NCBI GenBank assembly: GCA_963744225.1
Contig: CAVUSV010000003.1
Coordinates: 930,001-994,000, forward strand
Source of the DNA: Bog-473 sp963744225
GTDB taxonomy: Bacteria > Actinomycetota > Acidimicrobiia > Acidimicrobiales > RAAP-2
DNA length: 64,000 nt
Reading direction: 5' to 3'
The translations under genes were made by a program, and so were the position numbers. Under the pieces are notes generated by a model. The model saw only the letters and a list, made by a program, of their open reading frames with translations. It made no database searches and was not told where the DNA came from. Position 1 is the first letter of the stretch. Each line of letters begins with the position of its first letter. Of the stretch, positions 1 through 9,528 are shown in pieces.

Positions 1-330
1 CTTGTGAGCGGGCTGCCCAAGACGATCGTCGTATCCACCGAGGAGATCCGGCGGGCCATCGAAGAGCCGGTGTCCGCCATCATCGATGCGGTCAAGGTCA
101 CGCTGGACCGGACGCCGCCCGAGCTGGCGGCCGACATCATGGAACAGGGGATCGTCCTGACGGGTGGAGGAGCGTTGCTTCATGGGCTCGAAGCGCGCCT
201 GCAGCACGAGACGGGCATGCCGATCGTGGTGGCCCGGGACCCGCTCAACTGTGTGGCCATCGGCAGCGGGCAGTGCCTGGAAGAGTTTGACGCGCTGAAG
301 CGGGTGCTGATTACCACCTCCACTCGCTGA
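1..330 (+). CDS. mreB: Rod-shape protein MreB, C-terminal part (5' end outside window)
   Basis: The reading frame is open from the first base, so only the last 109 residues are present. They match the C-terminal part of MreB, the actin-like ATPase that positions the cell-wall elongation machinery on the inner face of the membrane. The adenosine-binding 'LTGGGALLHGLE' loop is visible at about residues 51-62, followed by the usual 'ARDPLNCVAIGSGQ' segment. The gene ends 22 bases before mreC, consistent with the standard mreBCD order. The start and the N-terminal ATPase motifs cannot be seen here. Confidence 0.95.
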   Translation, partial: LVSGLPKTIVVSTEEIRRAIEEPVSAIIDAVKVTLDRTPPELAADIMEQGIVLTGGGALLHGLEARLQHETGMPIVVARDPLNCVAIGSGQCLEEFDALKRVLITTSTR

Positions 331-352
331 CGTATCGACCGGTTTCTCCTGG

Positions 353-1189
353 GTGGCCCGGTCACGGCGGTCGCGCCGCACGCTGACGGTCATCGTCCTG
401 ATCGTCTTGTCGCTCTCGCTCATCTCCCTCGACCTCAACGGCCGAACCCACAGCCTGACAGCGGGGGTCAAGTCGGTGGCCAATGACGTGTATGCGCCCC
501 TGCGACAGGGCGTGCTCGACATCATCAACCCGATCGGGAGCTTCTTCGCCGGCGCCTTCGACTACGGGTCGCTGCAGGCGCAGAACGAGCAGTTGCAGAG
601 GACCATCGGTCAGCTGCGCGCCGCGCAGAGCGAGCGTGGGTTCGAGGAGAACCAACTGCGCCAGTTGACCGCACTCCAGAACCTCCCCTTCCTGCAGTCG
701 TTGCCGACCGTCACCGCGCAGACGCAGAACGCGTACTCCTCGAATTTCACCGCCACGATCACGCTCGACAAGGGCCGTGCCGATGGCGTCGATGTCGGCT
801 TTCCGGTCGTTGGTGCTGGCGGCCTCGTGGGTCAGGTGATCCAGTCGTTCCACCACACTTCGGTGGTACGTCTCGTCACCGACGGGCAGTCCAAGGTCGG
901 TGTCACGTTCGGGCCGGGGAACACGTACACCGGAATCGTTGACGGCCAGGGTCCGTCGAACTCCATGACGGCGGACTTGGTGAGGCCGCACACGCCGGTG
1001 CACAAAGGCGAGATCATGTACACGAGCGGACTCGATGCCGCCTCGTACCCGTCGGGCATACCGGTCGCCACCGTGTCGTCGTTCCACACCGCAGCAGGGG
1101 CGAGCCAGGAGAGCATCGAGGTGATGCCCCGCGCCAACCTGAGCCAGCTGGCGTATGTCGACGTCGTGCAGTGGGTGCCGCCGACATGA
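353..1189 (+). CDS. mreC: Rod-shape-determining protein MreC
   Basis: MreC is a bitopic membrane protein whose extracytoplasmic part organises the elongasome around MreB, MreD and PBP2. The 278-residue product begins with a basic stretch, then one membrane segment (about residues 9-28), a predicted coiled coil (about residues 72-108, rich in Q/E/L) and the beta-rich MreC domain with 'DKGRADGVDVGFPVV' near residue 141. Length is normal for the family. The start is GTG at 353, 23 bases after mreB. Its stop overlaps the mreD start as ATGA, so the two are probably translationally coupled. Confidence 0.95.
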   Translation: MARSRRSRRTLTVIVLIVLSLSLISLDLNGRTHSLTAGVKSVANDVYAPLRQGVLDIINPIGSFFAGAFDYGSLQAQNEQLQRTIGQLRAAQSERGFEENQLRQLTALQNLPFLQSLPTVTAQTQNAYSSNFTATITLDKGRADGVDVGFPVVGAGGLVGQVIQSFHHTSVVRLVTDGQSKVGVTFGPGNTYTGIVDGQGPSNSMTADLVRPHTPVHKGEIMYTSGLDAASYPSGIPVATVSSFHTAAGASQESIEVMPRANLSQLAYVDVVQWVPPT

Positions 1190-1722
1190 CCGCCCGGTCC
1201 CTCGTCCGGGTGACGCTCGTGATCTTCGTCGTCCTCATGGTGCAACAGACGGTGGTGGTGGCACTGCGCGTCGGCGGCGCCCACCCTGACCTTCTCTGGT
1301 TGCTCCCCATCAGCGCCGCGCTCCTCGACGGGCCCGAGACCGGCGCCATCGTCGGCTTCTGGGCCGGATTGGCCTTCGACCTCGTACTCCCGACGCCCTT
1401 CGGACTGTCCGCCCTGGTCGGATGCGTCCTCGGCTTCGCCACAGGGTCGCTGGCGGCACCCGTGGACCCCCGGGCGACGTGGCTCAAACCCGTAGCCGCG
1501 CTCGCGGGAAGCGTCGCAGCAGACATGCTGTTTGCCGTGCTCGGCGCGATTCTCGGACAGGACCAGATGGTGCAGGTCGACTTCCTGGCGCTGTTCCTTG
1601 TCGTGGGCATTTCGAGTGTCGTGCTCATACTCCCCGTCAACCGCCTGATGCGGTGGGCTCTGGCGGGGGAGAGCCACACCCGCTCGCTCGTCTCGGCCCA
1701 GACCGACAGCAGGCTCTGGTGA
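1186..1722 (+). CDS. mreD: Rod-shape-determining protein MreD
   Basis: MreD is the small polytopic membrane partner of MreC. The product is 178 residues and almost entirely hydrophobic, with about five membrane segments. A longer reading from GTG 1171 is possible, but the ATG at 1186 overlaps the mreC stop as ATGA, the arrangement seen throughout this window, so it is preferred. The gene in turn overlaps the following mrdA start as GTGA. Assignment rests on position and hydropathy more than on motifs, as MreD is poorly conserved. Confidence 0.9.
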   Translation: MTARSLVRVTLVIFVVLMVQQTVVVALRVGGAHPDLLWLLPISAALLDGPETGAIVGFWAGLAFDLVLPTPFGLSALVGCVLGFATGSLAAPVDPRATWLKPVAALAGSVAADMLFAVLGAILGQDQMVQVDFLALFLVVGISSVVLILPVNRLMRWALAGESHTRSLVSAQTDSRLW

Positions 1723-3933
1723 AGCGGACCCTTCGCCACCCCATCCGCGGCGACCGGCTCCACCCCAAGCCCTCCACCCGTCCAATGCGGCGACGGTCGC
1801 GGCGCAGCGAGGCACGCCAGCCGCGCATGCGGCCGCGCAAGAGCGTCAAAGTCTCGTCGCTCGTCGGCTCGCCCGAGGAGGAGGACTCGCGGCCGAATCT
1901 CCGCCTGCGCATCGTGGGGATCGTCGTGCTGCTCCTCTTCGGTGTCCTCGTCCTTCGCTTGTGGACGCTGCAGGTCGTCGAGGGGAAGACCTATGCCGCC
2001 AATGTGAACCGCAACCAGGTGCGGGTCGTCAGCATCCCCGCACCACGTGGTGAGGTCGTCGACCGCAACGGCACCGTACTTGTCTCCAACATCCCCCAGG
2101 AGGAGATCCTCTTGTTCGCGCGCCGAGGCGGCGCAAAATCCCGGCATCATCGGCATGGTGGCCGCGCTGGTGGGGCAGACACCCAAGCAGGTACAGGCGT
2201 CCGTCAATAACAACCAGTACAGCCCGTACGAGCCGGTACCCGTCGCGGTCGGGGTCTCCTCGGCCACCGTGCAGTTCCTCCAGACACACCAGGCTGAGTA
2301 CCCGGGCGTGAGCGTTGAGACCGTGGCCCAGCGCACCTACCCCCAGAGCGGAACCACGGCCACCCAGATCCTCGGCTACATCGGGTCCATCTCCGGGAGC
2401 TACCTGACGGCCCACCCCAACGTCGGGTACACCCAGGGCAGCCAGGTCGGCGTCGCGGGTATCGAGGCGCAGTACGAGCCCTACCTGCGGGGGATCGTGG
2501 GGCGCCAGGCCCTGTCGGTCGACAGCAAAGGGACCGTCGTCGGCACGCTCAGCACGACCGCTCCGCAGATCGGCGACTCGGTGGTGCTGAACATCGATAC
2601 CGGCCTGCAGCAGCAGGTACAGGCCGACCTGCAACAGCAGATCTTGGCGGACCGCAACACGCTCGACACCATTGACAAGAAGTACCCGCCGGCGAAGGAC
2701 GGCGCCGTGGTCGTGATGAACCCACAGAACGGTCAGGTCCTCGCGCTGGCCTCATACCCGAGCTACGACCTCAACACATGGGTGGGAGGGATCTCCTCGG
2801 CCAATTTCACCGCCCTGCAGTCGACCGGCGCGGAGAACAACTACGCCATCGAGGGCCAGTACACGCCGGGGTCGACCTTCAAACTCGTCACGGCGACCGC
2901 AGCGCTCCAAGACGGGCTCATCGCGCCTGGGACCCCCTACTATGACTCGGGCCACTACAAGATCACGGGGTGCCCCGCTGTCGGGGTCAACAACGACACC
3001 GGCTGCGTCCTCAGCGACAATCCTGGTGACCCCACCGGCACCTACAACGTCACGGGAGCGTTGACCGTGTCGAGCGATGCGTTCTTCTATCATCTGGGCG
3101 ACCAGTTCTGGCAGAGCCGGGGCCAGTTCGGCGACACGCCAATCCAGAACGAGGCGACCGCCTACGGCGAGGGCACGATCACCGGCATCGACCTTCCCGG
3201 GGAGGCGCATGGGCGTCTCGACAGCTACCTGACCCGGGCCAAGCTGCACGCCGACGTGCCGAAGGCGTTTCCCTATACGGCCTCGTGGTTCACCGGCGAC
3301 AACGTGGAGATGTCCTTCGGGCAGGGTGCGACCGTGCTGACACCCATTGAGCAGGCGGTCGCCTATTCCACCTTCGCCAACGGGGGGACTCGCTACGCCC
3401 CCCAGGTCGCCTCCCAGATCGTTGACCCTCTGACGGGCAAGGTCGTCAAGAAGCTGGCGCCGCAAGTGACCGGGCACGTGGCCATCTCCCCGGCCACCTA
3501 CAGCGCCATGCTCCAAGGATTCGAAGGTGTTGTCTCAAACCCCAACGGCACGGCCTACGGGGATTTCCAGGGCTTCCCGACGTCGTGGAACCTCGCCGGC
3601 AAGACCGGCACCGCCTCGAATCAGGCGGGCCTTTCGCCCAACAGCTGGTTCGTCGCCTTCGGCCCCAATCCCAACCCCACCTACCTGGTGCTGGCCGTCA
3701 TCGACCAGGGTGGCTACGGCGCGCAAGCGGCGGCGCCGCTGGTGCGCAACATCTTCAACTACATCGCAGCCAACCCCATCAGTCCGCAGGCGAAGACGCC
3801 GACGCCGGCCAGCCCGCCCAGCCAGACCGCGCCCGCGTCCAACCCACCGCTCGGGACGCCGACTACCACGACGACGACCCAGCCCGGAACGACGGGCACC
3901 AGCACGACCACCACGAGGGTCGGCGGACCCTGA
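1719..3933 (+). CDS. mrdA: Penicillin-binding protein 2 (elongation transpeptidase), frameshifted in this sequence
   Basis: PBP2 cross-links peptidoglycan during lateral wall growth. It starts at GTG 1719, overlapping mreD by 4 bases. Residues after about 65 form the single membrane anchor, followed by the PBP dimerisation domain and then the transpeptidase domain. The catalytic triad of motifs is intact: STFK with its serine codon at 2872, SSD at 3070 and KTG at 3601. The C-terminus is a Pro/Thr-rich tail. The frame changes at about 2112-2118; removing one T from TTGTTCG restores 'LLSRAEAAQNPG', so this looks like a 1-base insertion error. A rodA gene, often next door, is absent. Confidence 0.93.
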
Positions 3934-3956
3934 GCGGTCCCGTAGGGTTGGAGGCA

Positions 3957-5900
3957 GTGGAGAACCTCTGGCCGCAGATTGAGCGTCTCCTGCCCACCGT
4001 GTCGAAGCCCGCCCGCTACATCGGCGGCGAGCAGGGGGCGGTCTATCCCGAACACGGCCCTGGCCAGGTTGCCTGGTTGCTGCTGTACCCCGACACCTAC
4101 GAGATCGGCCTGCCCAACCAGGGCCTGCAGATCCTCTACGAGATCCTCAACGAGCGTCCCGACGCACTGGCCGAGCGCGCGTATGCCCCCTGGGTCGACA
4201 TGGAGGCCGCCATGCGGGCGGCGGGCGTGCCCCTCTTCAGCGTGGAGCAGCACCTCCCCGCAGCCGCCTTCGACGTGCTGGCCTTCAACCTGTCGGCCGA
4301 GCTCGTGTACACCAACGTCCTCAACCTGATCGACCTGGCCGGTCTGCCCCTGCATGCAGCGGACCGGGGCGGCGCCGACGCACTCGTCGTCGCCGGTGGC
4401 CACTGTGCCTTCAACCCCGAGCCGCTCGCCGACTTCGTCGACGCGTTCGTCCTTGGTGACGGCGAGGAGGCCGTGGGCGAGGTGAACGACGCGATCGCCG
4501 CCTGGCTGGCGACACCGCCCGATGAGCGCAACCGGAACGCGTTGCGGCGATCACTGGCCTCGCTTGAAGGCGTGTACGTTCCGGCGCTCTACACGCCGTC
4601 GTACGCGGACGGTCGTCTCGTATCCACAGTGCCAGTCGGCGAGGGCGTGCCAGCCGAGGTGACCAAGCGGACGGTGAGCGACCTGGCCGACTGGCCCTAC
4701 CCGGCCCGTCCGCTGGTGCCGCTGACGGAGGTCGTCCATGACCGCTTGAACGTTGAGGTCTTCCGGGGCTGCACGCGTGGCTGTCGTTTCTGCCAAGCCG
4801 GCATGATCACCAGACCGGTGCGCGAGCGCCCGGCCACCCAGGTGCGCGAGATGGTACGCCGCGGCCTGGAATGGAGCGGGCACGACGAAGTGACGCTGAC
4901 GTCGCTGTCCTCGGCGGATTTCTCGGGCATCGAGGACACTGTGCGCGACATCGTCGACGACCCCGCGCACCGGGGGCAGGTCTCGGTAAGCCTCCCGTCG
5001 TTGCGCGTCGACGCCTTCACCGTGGGCACCGCGGCGGAGATCCAAAAGGTCCGCCGAACGGGCCTCACCTTCGCGCCCGAGGGTGGCACCTGGCGGATGC
5101 GCACGGTGATCAACAAGCTGATCACCGAGGAGGACCTCTACGGCGCGGTAGACGCGGCATTCAGCCAGGGCTGGCGCCGGGTCAAGCTCTACTTCATGAT
5201 CGGGTTGCCGACCGAGCGCGACGAGGACGTGCTCGGCATCGCCGAGCTCGGAGCGCGCTGCGTCGAGATCGGCCGGCGACATCAAAAGTCCGTCACCGTG
5301 GTGGCCTCGGTGGGCGGCTTCGTACCCAAGCCGCATACGCCTTTCCAGTGGTTCGGGCAGGACACTGTGGCCGAGCTCGAGCGCAAGGTGGCGCTGCTGC
5401 GCGGCGAGGCTCGTCGGACTCGGGGCCTCACCATCCGCTGGCACGAGCCTGCCGCCTCCGTCGCCGAGGGACTGGCCAGCCGGGGAGACCGGCGCATGGG
5501 TGCCGTGATCGAGCGGGTCTGGCGGGCGGGGGGCACCTTCCAGGAGTGGTCCGAACGCTTCGAACTGTCGTTGTGGGAGTCGGCCTTGGCCGCCGAGGGA
5601 CTCAGTCTCGACGAGGTGTGCCACCGCGACCGGTCGGGCGACGAGGCGTTGCCGTGGGACCACATCTCGGCGGGGCTGCACCGCGACTTCCTCTGGGGCG
5701 ACTGGCAGGACGCGCTGGCGCGGGTCACCGTCGAAGACTGCCGCTGGACGCCGTGCTACGACTGCGGCGCTTGTACCGGGTTCGGCCTCGAGCACGTGGT
5801 GGCGTCCGCGGTGCCGCCTGCGGGGGGCAGCCAGGGCACCGGCCAGGACCTCACCGTGGGGGATCGGATCCCGGTCCGCCTGGTCAGCCGTGCTTCCTGA
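3957..5900 (+). CDS. B12-binding-type radical SAM protein, TIGR03960 family
   Basis: This 647-residue protein belongs to the radical SAM family with an N-terminal cobalamin-binding-like domain (TIGR03960). The 4Fe-4S cluster cysteines lie in a CxxxCxxC motif at about residues 272, 276 and 279 ('RGCTRGCRFCQAG'). A C-terminal Cys cluster (CYDCGACTG) is also present. The exact reaction is not established for the family. GTG 3957 is chosen because the family's conserved N-terminus (ENLWPQIERLLP) begins there; TTG 3948 is an alternative. It overlaps the next gene by 11 bases. In many bacteria the two parts are neighbours or fused, and they sit upstream of rng in Actinobacteria. Confidence 0.9.
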   Translation: MENLWPQIERLLPTVSKPARYIGGEQGAVYPEHGPGQVAWLLLYPDTYEIGLPNQGLQILYEILNERPDALAERAYAPWVDMEAAMRAAGVPLFSVEQHLPAAAFDVLAFNLSAELVYTNVLNLIDLAGLPLHAADRGGADALVVAGGHCAFNPEPLADFVDAFVLGDGEEAVGEVNDAIAAWLATPPDERNRNALRRSLASLEGVYVPALYTPSYADGRLVSTVPVGEGVPAEVTKRTVSDLADWPYPARPLVPLTEVVHDRLNVEVFRGCTRGCRFCQAGMITRPVRERPATQVREMVRRGLEWSGHDEVTLTSLSSADFSGIEDTVRDIVDDPAHRGQVSVSLPSLRVDAFTVGTAAEIQKVRRTGLTFAPEGGTWRMRTVINKLITEEDLYGAVDAAFSQGWRRVKLYFMIGLPTERDEDVLGIAELGARCVEIGRRHQKSVTVVASVGGFVPKPHTPFQWFGQDTVAELERKVALLRGEARRTRGLTIRWHEPAASVAEGLASRGDRRMGAVIERVWRAGGTFQEWSERFELSLWESALAAEGLSLDEVCHRDRSGDEALPWDHISAGLHRDFLWGDWQDALARVTVEDCRWTPCYDCGACTGFGLEHVVASAVPPAGGSQGTGQDLTVGDRIPVRLVSRAS

Positions 5901-6693
5901 GGAGTACCGCCGCCTACGGCTGCGCTTCACCAAGGCGGGGAAGGTTCGCTTCACGAGCCACCGGGATGTGGCGCGGATCTGGGAACGGGCATTGCGACGA
6001 AGCCGCCTCCCGGTGGCGTACTCACAGGGCTTTGTGCCCCACCCGCTTGTCAGCTTCGGCCTGGCTCTTCCGACGGGCTGTGAGTCCCGAGGCGAGTACC
6101 TGGACGTGCGCCTCGGGCCGTCCGCAACCGGGGAGATCCCCCTTGGAGAGCTGCCGGCAGCGCTGAGCGGGTTGTTACCACTGGGGATCGACGTCGCGGC
6201 GGCCGCACTGGTCGAGAATGCGGAGGGATCGCTCCAGCAAGAGGTAGCATCGTGTGATTGGGAGCTGGAGGTGCTCGGGGTGCCAGGTGAGGAGTTGCAG
6301 GAGCGGGTGGAGAAGGTGCTCGCTGCTCCCATCCTCACGGTCCGGCGGGAGCGGAAGGGTCGTCAAACCGATGACGACATTCGCCCGGCCATCCTGGCAC
6401 TGTCCGTGACCAGCCCCAACGGTCATCTTCAGGCGGCGCTGGCCACGCATCCGCGTGGCGTCCGCCCGGGCGACCTGCTAGCGGCCTTGGGTACCGACAC
6501 GGTGCCCAGTAAGGCCTGTCGAACGCATCAATGGATCGAACGCAACGGCGCACGGTTCGAGCCGCTCCCCGTGAGCGGGCCCGGGACCTGTGCCGACGCG
6601 ACACACCACGCGAGGAGGGACTTCCCTCATGTCCGAGACGGAAATCAGCCAGACCCCGGAGGGTCGCCCCCCGGAGGCTCCGGGGAGCACTAG
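5890..6693 (+). CDS. TIGR03936 / DUF2344 protein, radical-SAM-linked
   Basis: This is the usual partner of TIGR03960 radical SAM proteins. The N-terminus 'RRLRLRFTKAGKVRFTSHRD' (about residues 7-26) and 'YSQGFVPHPLVSFG' are diagnostic of DUF2344. The function is unknown; a role together with the radical SAM enzyme is inferred from constant linkage. The GTG start overlaps the upstream gene by 11 bases. The open frame runs 65 bases into rng, which is unusual; the recognisable family end is near residue 230 ('WIERNGARFEPLP'), and a TGA at 6572 in the +1 frame would end the gene there, so a further indel near 6550-6572 is possible. Confidence 0.85.
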   Translation: MLPEEYRRLRLRFTKAGKVRFTSHRDVARIWERALRRSRLPVAYSQGFVPHPLVSFGLALPTGCESRGEYLDVRLGPSATGEIPLGELPAALSGLLPLGIDVAAAALVENAEGSLQQEVASCDWELEVLGVPGEELQERVEKVLAAPILTVRRERKGRQTDDDIRPAILALSVTSPNGHLQAALATHPRGVRPGDLLAALGTDTVPSKACRTHQWIERNGARFEPLPVSGPGTCADATHHARRDFPHVRDGNQPDPGGSPPGGSGEH

Positions 6694-8221
6694 CCCCGCT
6701 GACCCGGCGCGCCGCGCGCCCAGGCCGAAGCCGAAGATCGGTGACACCCGGCCAGCCCCCGCCGCGCCCCCACCGCCGAAGGAACCCGCTCCCGTCGTGC
6801 CGCTGGTCCGGCCCGGCTCCACGGCACCGACGCAGGTGGTGACCGAGGTGGCAGAGCCCGCAGGTTCTGTCGAAGAGGGATCCGACGACCAGGCAAAGGC
6901 GCGCAGCCGGCGCCGCTCGGGAGGGCGCGAACGCCGGTCCAAGCAAGTGGGCCGATACCTGGTCTGTGTGCACGTGCAACCCCACATGACCCAAATCGCC
7001 ATGCTCGAGGGCCGCTCGCTCGTGGAGCACTACGTCTCCCGGGCGGCCGACGACACCAATCAGATCGACGGCAACGTCTACCGGGGCCGGGTCCAGAACG
7101 TCCTGCCCGGCATGGAGGCTGCCTTCGTTGACATCGGCATCCCCAAGAACGCGGTCCTTTACCGGGGTGACGTGCGCTACGACCGGGATGACATCGAGGG
7201 CGGTGTGTCGCAGCAGCAGCCCCGGATCGAGGACGTGCTCAAGGCGGGGCAGGTCATCCTGTGTCAGGTCACGAAGAACCCCATCGGGGCCAAGGGGGCT
7301 CGCTTGACCCAGGAGGTCTCGCTCCCGGGCCGCTTCGCCGTGCTCGTCCCGAACTCCAGCGCGTTCGGGATCTCCAAGCGCCTGGGGGACAACGAGCGGC
7401 GGCGGCTCCGCCGCATCATCGACGAGGTGAAGCCCGCCGGTCACGGCATGATCGTGCGAACGGCCGCCGAGGGTGTCACGGCCGAGGAGCTCCAGCGCGA
7501 CGTGACGTCGCTGCTGGAGCAGTGGAATGCCATTGAGGTCGAGGCCAAGCGCTCGGACGCCCCCGGTCTCCTCTACAGGGAGCCTGAACTATCGGTGCGG
7601 ATCCTGCGGGAGGAGCTCAACGCGGAGTACCGGGGCGTCGTGATCGACGACCTGGAGCTCTTCGAGCAGGTGCGCGCCTACGTGCGGGCCGTTAGCCCCG
7701 AGCTTTCGGACCGGGTCGAGTACTACGACCCCGAAGTCGAGGGCCTTCCGATCTTCGAGCGCTATCACGTCCACGAGCAGCTCCACAAGGCGCTCGACCG
7801 CAAGGTGTGGCTGCCTTCGGGAGGCTCATTGATCATCGAGCGCACCGAGGCGCTCACCGTGATCGACGTCAATACCGGGAAGAACGTGGGCAAGACCAAC
7901 CTCGAGGAGACCGTCTTCCGCAACAACCTGGAGGCGGCCGAGGAGGTGGCGCGCCAGCTCCGTCTGCGCGACATCGGCGGCATCATCGTGATCGACTTCA
8001 TCGACATGGAGATCCGCGAGAACCGGGACAAGGTGGCGGGGGCACTGCGCAACGCGCTGGCCCGGGACAAGACCCGGACCCAGGTCTTCGACATCTCCGA
8101 GCTGGGCCTGGTCGAGATGACGCGGAAGCGGGTCTCGGAGGGCCTCCTCGAGACGCTGTCGACCGAATGTGCCGTCTGCGGAGGCCGGGGCGTGACCCTC
8201 GACGACTCCGTTCTGCGCTAG
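6629..8221 (+). CDS. rng: Ribonuclease E/G family endoribonuclease
   Basis: RNase E/G cleaves single-stranded RNA in mRNA decay and rRNA processing. The 530-residue product has a Pro-rich and basic N-terminal extension (about residues 1-105), the S1 RNA-binding domain (from about residue 147, 'YRGRVQNVLPGMEAAFVDIG') and the DNase I-like catalytic domain with both metal-binding aspartates ('VIDVNTGKN' and 'VIDFIDME'). A Zn-link-like CxxC is present at the C-terminus (CAVCGGRG). ATG 6629 is chosen because GAGGAGGGA lies 8-16 bases upstream. The position before rplU-rpmA is standard for Actinobacteria. There is no long C-terminal degradosome scaffold. Confidence 0.93.
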   Translation: MSETEISQTPEGRPPEAPGSTSPADPARRAPRPKPKIGDTRPAPAAPPPPKEPAPVVPLVRPGSTAPTQVVTEVAEPAGSVEEGSDDQAKARSRRRSGGRERRSKQVGRYLVCVHVQPHMTQIAMLEGRSLVEHYVSRAADDTNQIDGNVYRGRVQNVLPGMEAAFVDIGIPKNAVLYRGDVRYDRDDIEGGVSQQQPRIEDVLKAGQVILCQVTKNPIGAKGARLTQEVSLPGRFAVLVPNSSAFGISKRLGDNERRRLRRIIDEVKPAGHGMIVRTAAEGVTAEELQRDVTSLLEQWNAIEVEAKRSDAPGLLYREPELSVRILREELNAEYRGVVIDDLELFEQVRAYVRAVSPELSDRVEYYDPEVEGLPIFERYHVHEQLHKALDRKVWLPSGGSLIIERTEALTVIDVNTGKNVGKTNLEETVFRNNLEAAEEVARQLRLRDIGGIIVIDFIDMEIRENRDKVAGALRNALARDKTRTQVFDISELGLVEMTRKRVSEGLLETLSTECAVCGGRGVTLDDSVLR

Positions 8222-8233
8222 GATCTCGCACTC

Positions 8234-8548
8234 ATGTACGCCGTCATCAGGTCCGGAGGGAAGCAGGAGCGCGTGGCCGAGGGCCAGCGCGTCCGCGTGG
8301 AGCTGTTGGGCCAGCCGGTGGGCGCCGAGGTGTCTCTGGAGCCTGTCCTGGTCGTCGATGGCACCACCGTGTTGGCCACCCCCGAGCAGCTGGCCGGCAC
8401 CTCGGTCACGGCGAAGGTCGTGGGCTCCGAGATGGGACCGAAGATCAACGCCATGACCTACAAGTCCAAGTCGAACCAGCGTCGCCGGTGGGGACACCGC
8501 CAGCACTACGCCACGCTGGAGATCACCGCCATCACGGCGGCCGGGTAA
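8234..8548 (+). CDS. rplU: 50S ribosomal protein L21
   Basis: This 104-residue protein is L21, which binds 23S rRNA in the large subunit. The N-terminus 'MYAVIRSGGKQERV' and the C-terminal basic 'KSKSNQRRRWGHRQ' segment are characteristic. It starts 12 bases after rng and is followed after 16 bases by rpmA, forming the conserved L21-L27 pair. Confidence 0.98.
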   Translation: MYAVIRSGGKQERVAEGQRVRVELLGQPVGAEVSLEPVLVVDGTTVLATPEQLAGTSVTAKVVGSEMGPKINAMTYKSKSNQRRRWGHRQHYATLEITAITAAG

Positions 8549-8564
8549 CTCCGAGGAGAACGAC

Positions 8565-8816
8565 ATGTCCAAGACGAAGGGCGGCGGGTCAACCCGCAAC
8601 GGCCGCGACTCGAATGCGCAGCGCCTCGGGGTCAAGCGCTTCGACGGCACTGCGGTGACATCGGGTTCCATCATCGTGCGCCAGCGGGGGACCAAGGTCT
8701 ACCCGGGCGCCAACGTGGGCCGCGGCGGAGACGACACGCTCTTCGCCACCGCCGATGGCACGGTGAAGTTCAGCGAGCGGCGTGGGCGCAAACACGTCAG
8801 CATCATCACCGCCTAG
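8565..8816 (+). CDS. rpmA: 50S ribosomal protein L27
   Basis: This 83-residue protein is L27, whose N-terminus reaches towards the peptidyl-transferase centre. The motifs 'KGGGSTRNGRDSNAQRLG' and 'VRQRGTKVYPGANVG' are diagnostic. An AGGAGA ribosome-binding site lies just upstream of ATG 8565. There is no N-terminal leader of the type cleaved in Firmicutes. In most Actinobacteria obgE follows directly; here about 15.6 kb of accessory DNA separates them. Confidence 0.98.
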   Translation: MSKTKGGGSTRNGRDSNAQRLGVKRFDGTAVTSGSIIVRQRGTKVYPGANVGRGGDDTLFATADGTVKFSERRGRKHVSIITA

Positions 8817-8843
8817 CAGGCCGGCGGGGTAGGGGCCGGGCCG

Positions 8844-9227
8844 ATGCCGATCGAGCTCGATCACCTGATCCTCGCGGTGAACGACAGGGACGAGACGGTC
8901 GCTTTTTATACCGAGGTTCTCGGCCTGAGCCACGACGGTGAGGCCCCACCGTTCTCGGTGTTGCGGGTGACCGAGCACTTCACCTTGCAGATCGCTCCCT
9001 GGGGGACCTCGGGCGGCGAGCACCTGGCTTTCGCTTTCGATCGCGGCGAGTTCGATCAGGTCTTCGCCCGTGTGCGGGCGGCAGGCATCCCCTACGGCGA
9101 TTCCTTCCACGACGTCGGGAACATGCGAGGTCCGGGGGAAGAGCCCGGTGCCCGCGGTCTGGGACCGGCCCTCTACTTCTTCGACCCGAGCCAGCACCTG
9201 CTCGAGATCAGGCACTACGCGGCGTAG
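8844..9227 (+). CDS. VOC (glyoxalase/bleomycin-resistance) family protein
   Basis: This 127-residue protein has the vicinal-oxygen-chelate fold: 'ELDHLILAVNDRDETVAFYTEVLGL' spans the first beta-alpha-beta unit (quoted here in two parts by position, residues 3-27), and the C-terminal 'LYFFDPSQHLLEIRHY' carries the second metal-binding Glu. The likely metal ligands are His 6 and the Glu near residue 121. VOC proteins include dioxygenases, isomerases and resistance proteins, and the substrate cannot be told. It is the first gene of the accessory block after rpmA, 27 bases downstream. Confidence 0.85.
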   Translation: MPIELDHLILAVNDRDETVAFYTEVLGLSHDGEAPPFSVLRVTEHFTLQIAPWGTSGGEHLAFAFDRGEFDQVFARVRAAGIPYGDSFHDVGNMRGPGEEPGARGLGPALYFFDPSQHLLEIRHYAA

Positions 9228-9260
9228 GGTCTCGCCACGGGATCTGGCTGTCGGAGGCCT

Positions 9261-9403
9261 CTCGTGCAACTCGATCCCGTTGCCCCAGGAATCGCTCATG
9301 AGCGCCTGTCGACGTCCGGTCTCGCCGACGGGGATCGGATCGGACACCTGCAGAGGCCGCGGTCGCGCAGCGCGGCCACGGTCTGGTGAGGTCGTTAAAG
9401 ACC
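9261..9403 (-). pseudogene. Truncated duplicate of a VOC-family gene (3' part only)
   Basis: These 143 bases match 11708-11849, the C-terminal part of the intact VOC gene on the same strand, at roughly 90 percent identity by eye (about nine substitutions and two small indels). Read on the minus strand they encode the segment 'LQVSDPIPVGETGRRQA' followed by 'WGNGIELHE'. The rest of the gene is missing and a 2-base insertion disrupts the frame, so it is a remnant. Together with the intact copy it forms a direct repeat around the large repeat-protein gene. The wider 9228-9528 interval otherwise holds only a promoter-like site. Confidence 0.85.
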
Positions 9404-9451
9404 GACCCGCTCCACGAGTGAATTGCCGGCTCAACACGGTCACCACAATGC

Positions 9452-9480
9452 TTGACCCCGTCAGCGCGCTGGGCTAAAGA
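9452..9480 (+). promoter_or_regulatory. Possible sigma-70-type promoter for the repeat-protein gene
   Basis: A TTGACC hexamer at 9452-9457 is separated by 17 bases from TAAAGA at 9475-9480, 48 bases upstream of the GTG/ATG region of the secreted repeat protein. The -35 is good (5 of 6) and the -10 is weak (3 of 6), so support is moderate at best. Confidence 0.35.
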
Positions 9481-9528
9481 CAGCAGGGTCAGCGACGGGC
9501 ACCTCGCTCGTGTCTTGGAACGGAGGCG

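Noticed and set aside
4551..6338. A 595-codon open frame on the minus strand
   Set aside because: It is antisense to the radical SAM gene and its partner, with low-complexity composition and no motifs.
8589..9446. A 285-codon minus-strand frame over rpmA and the first VOC gene
   Set aside because: Only the stretch 9261-9403 has meaning, as a VOC-gene remnant; the rest is antisense to two clear genes.
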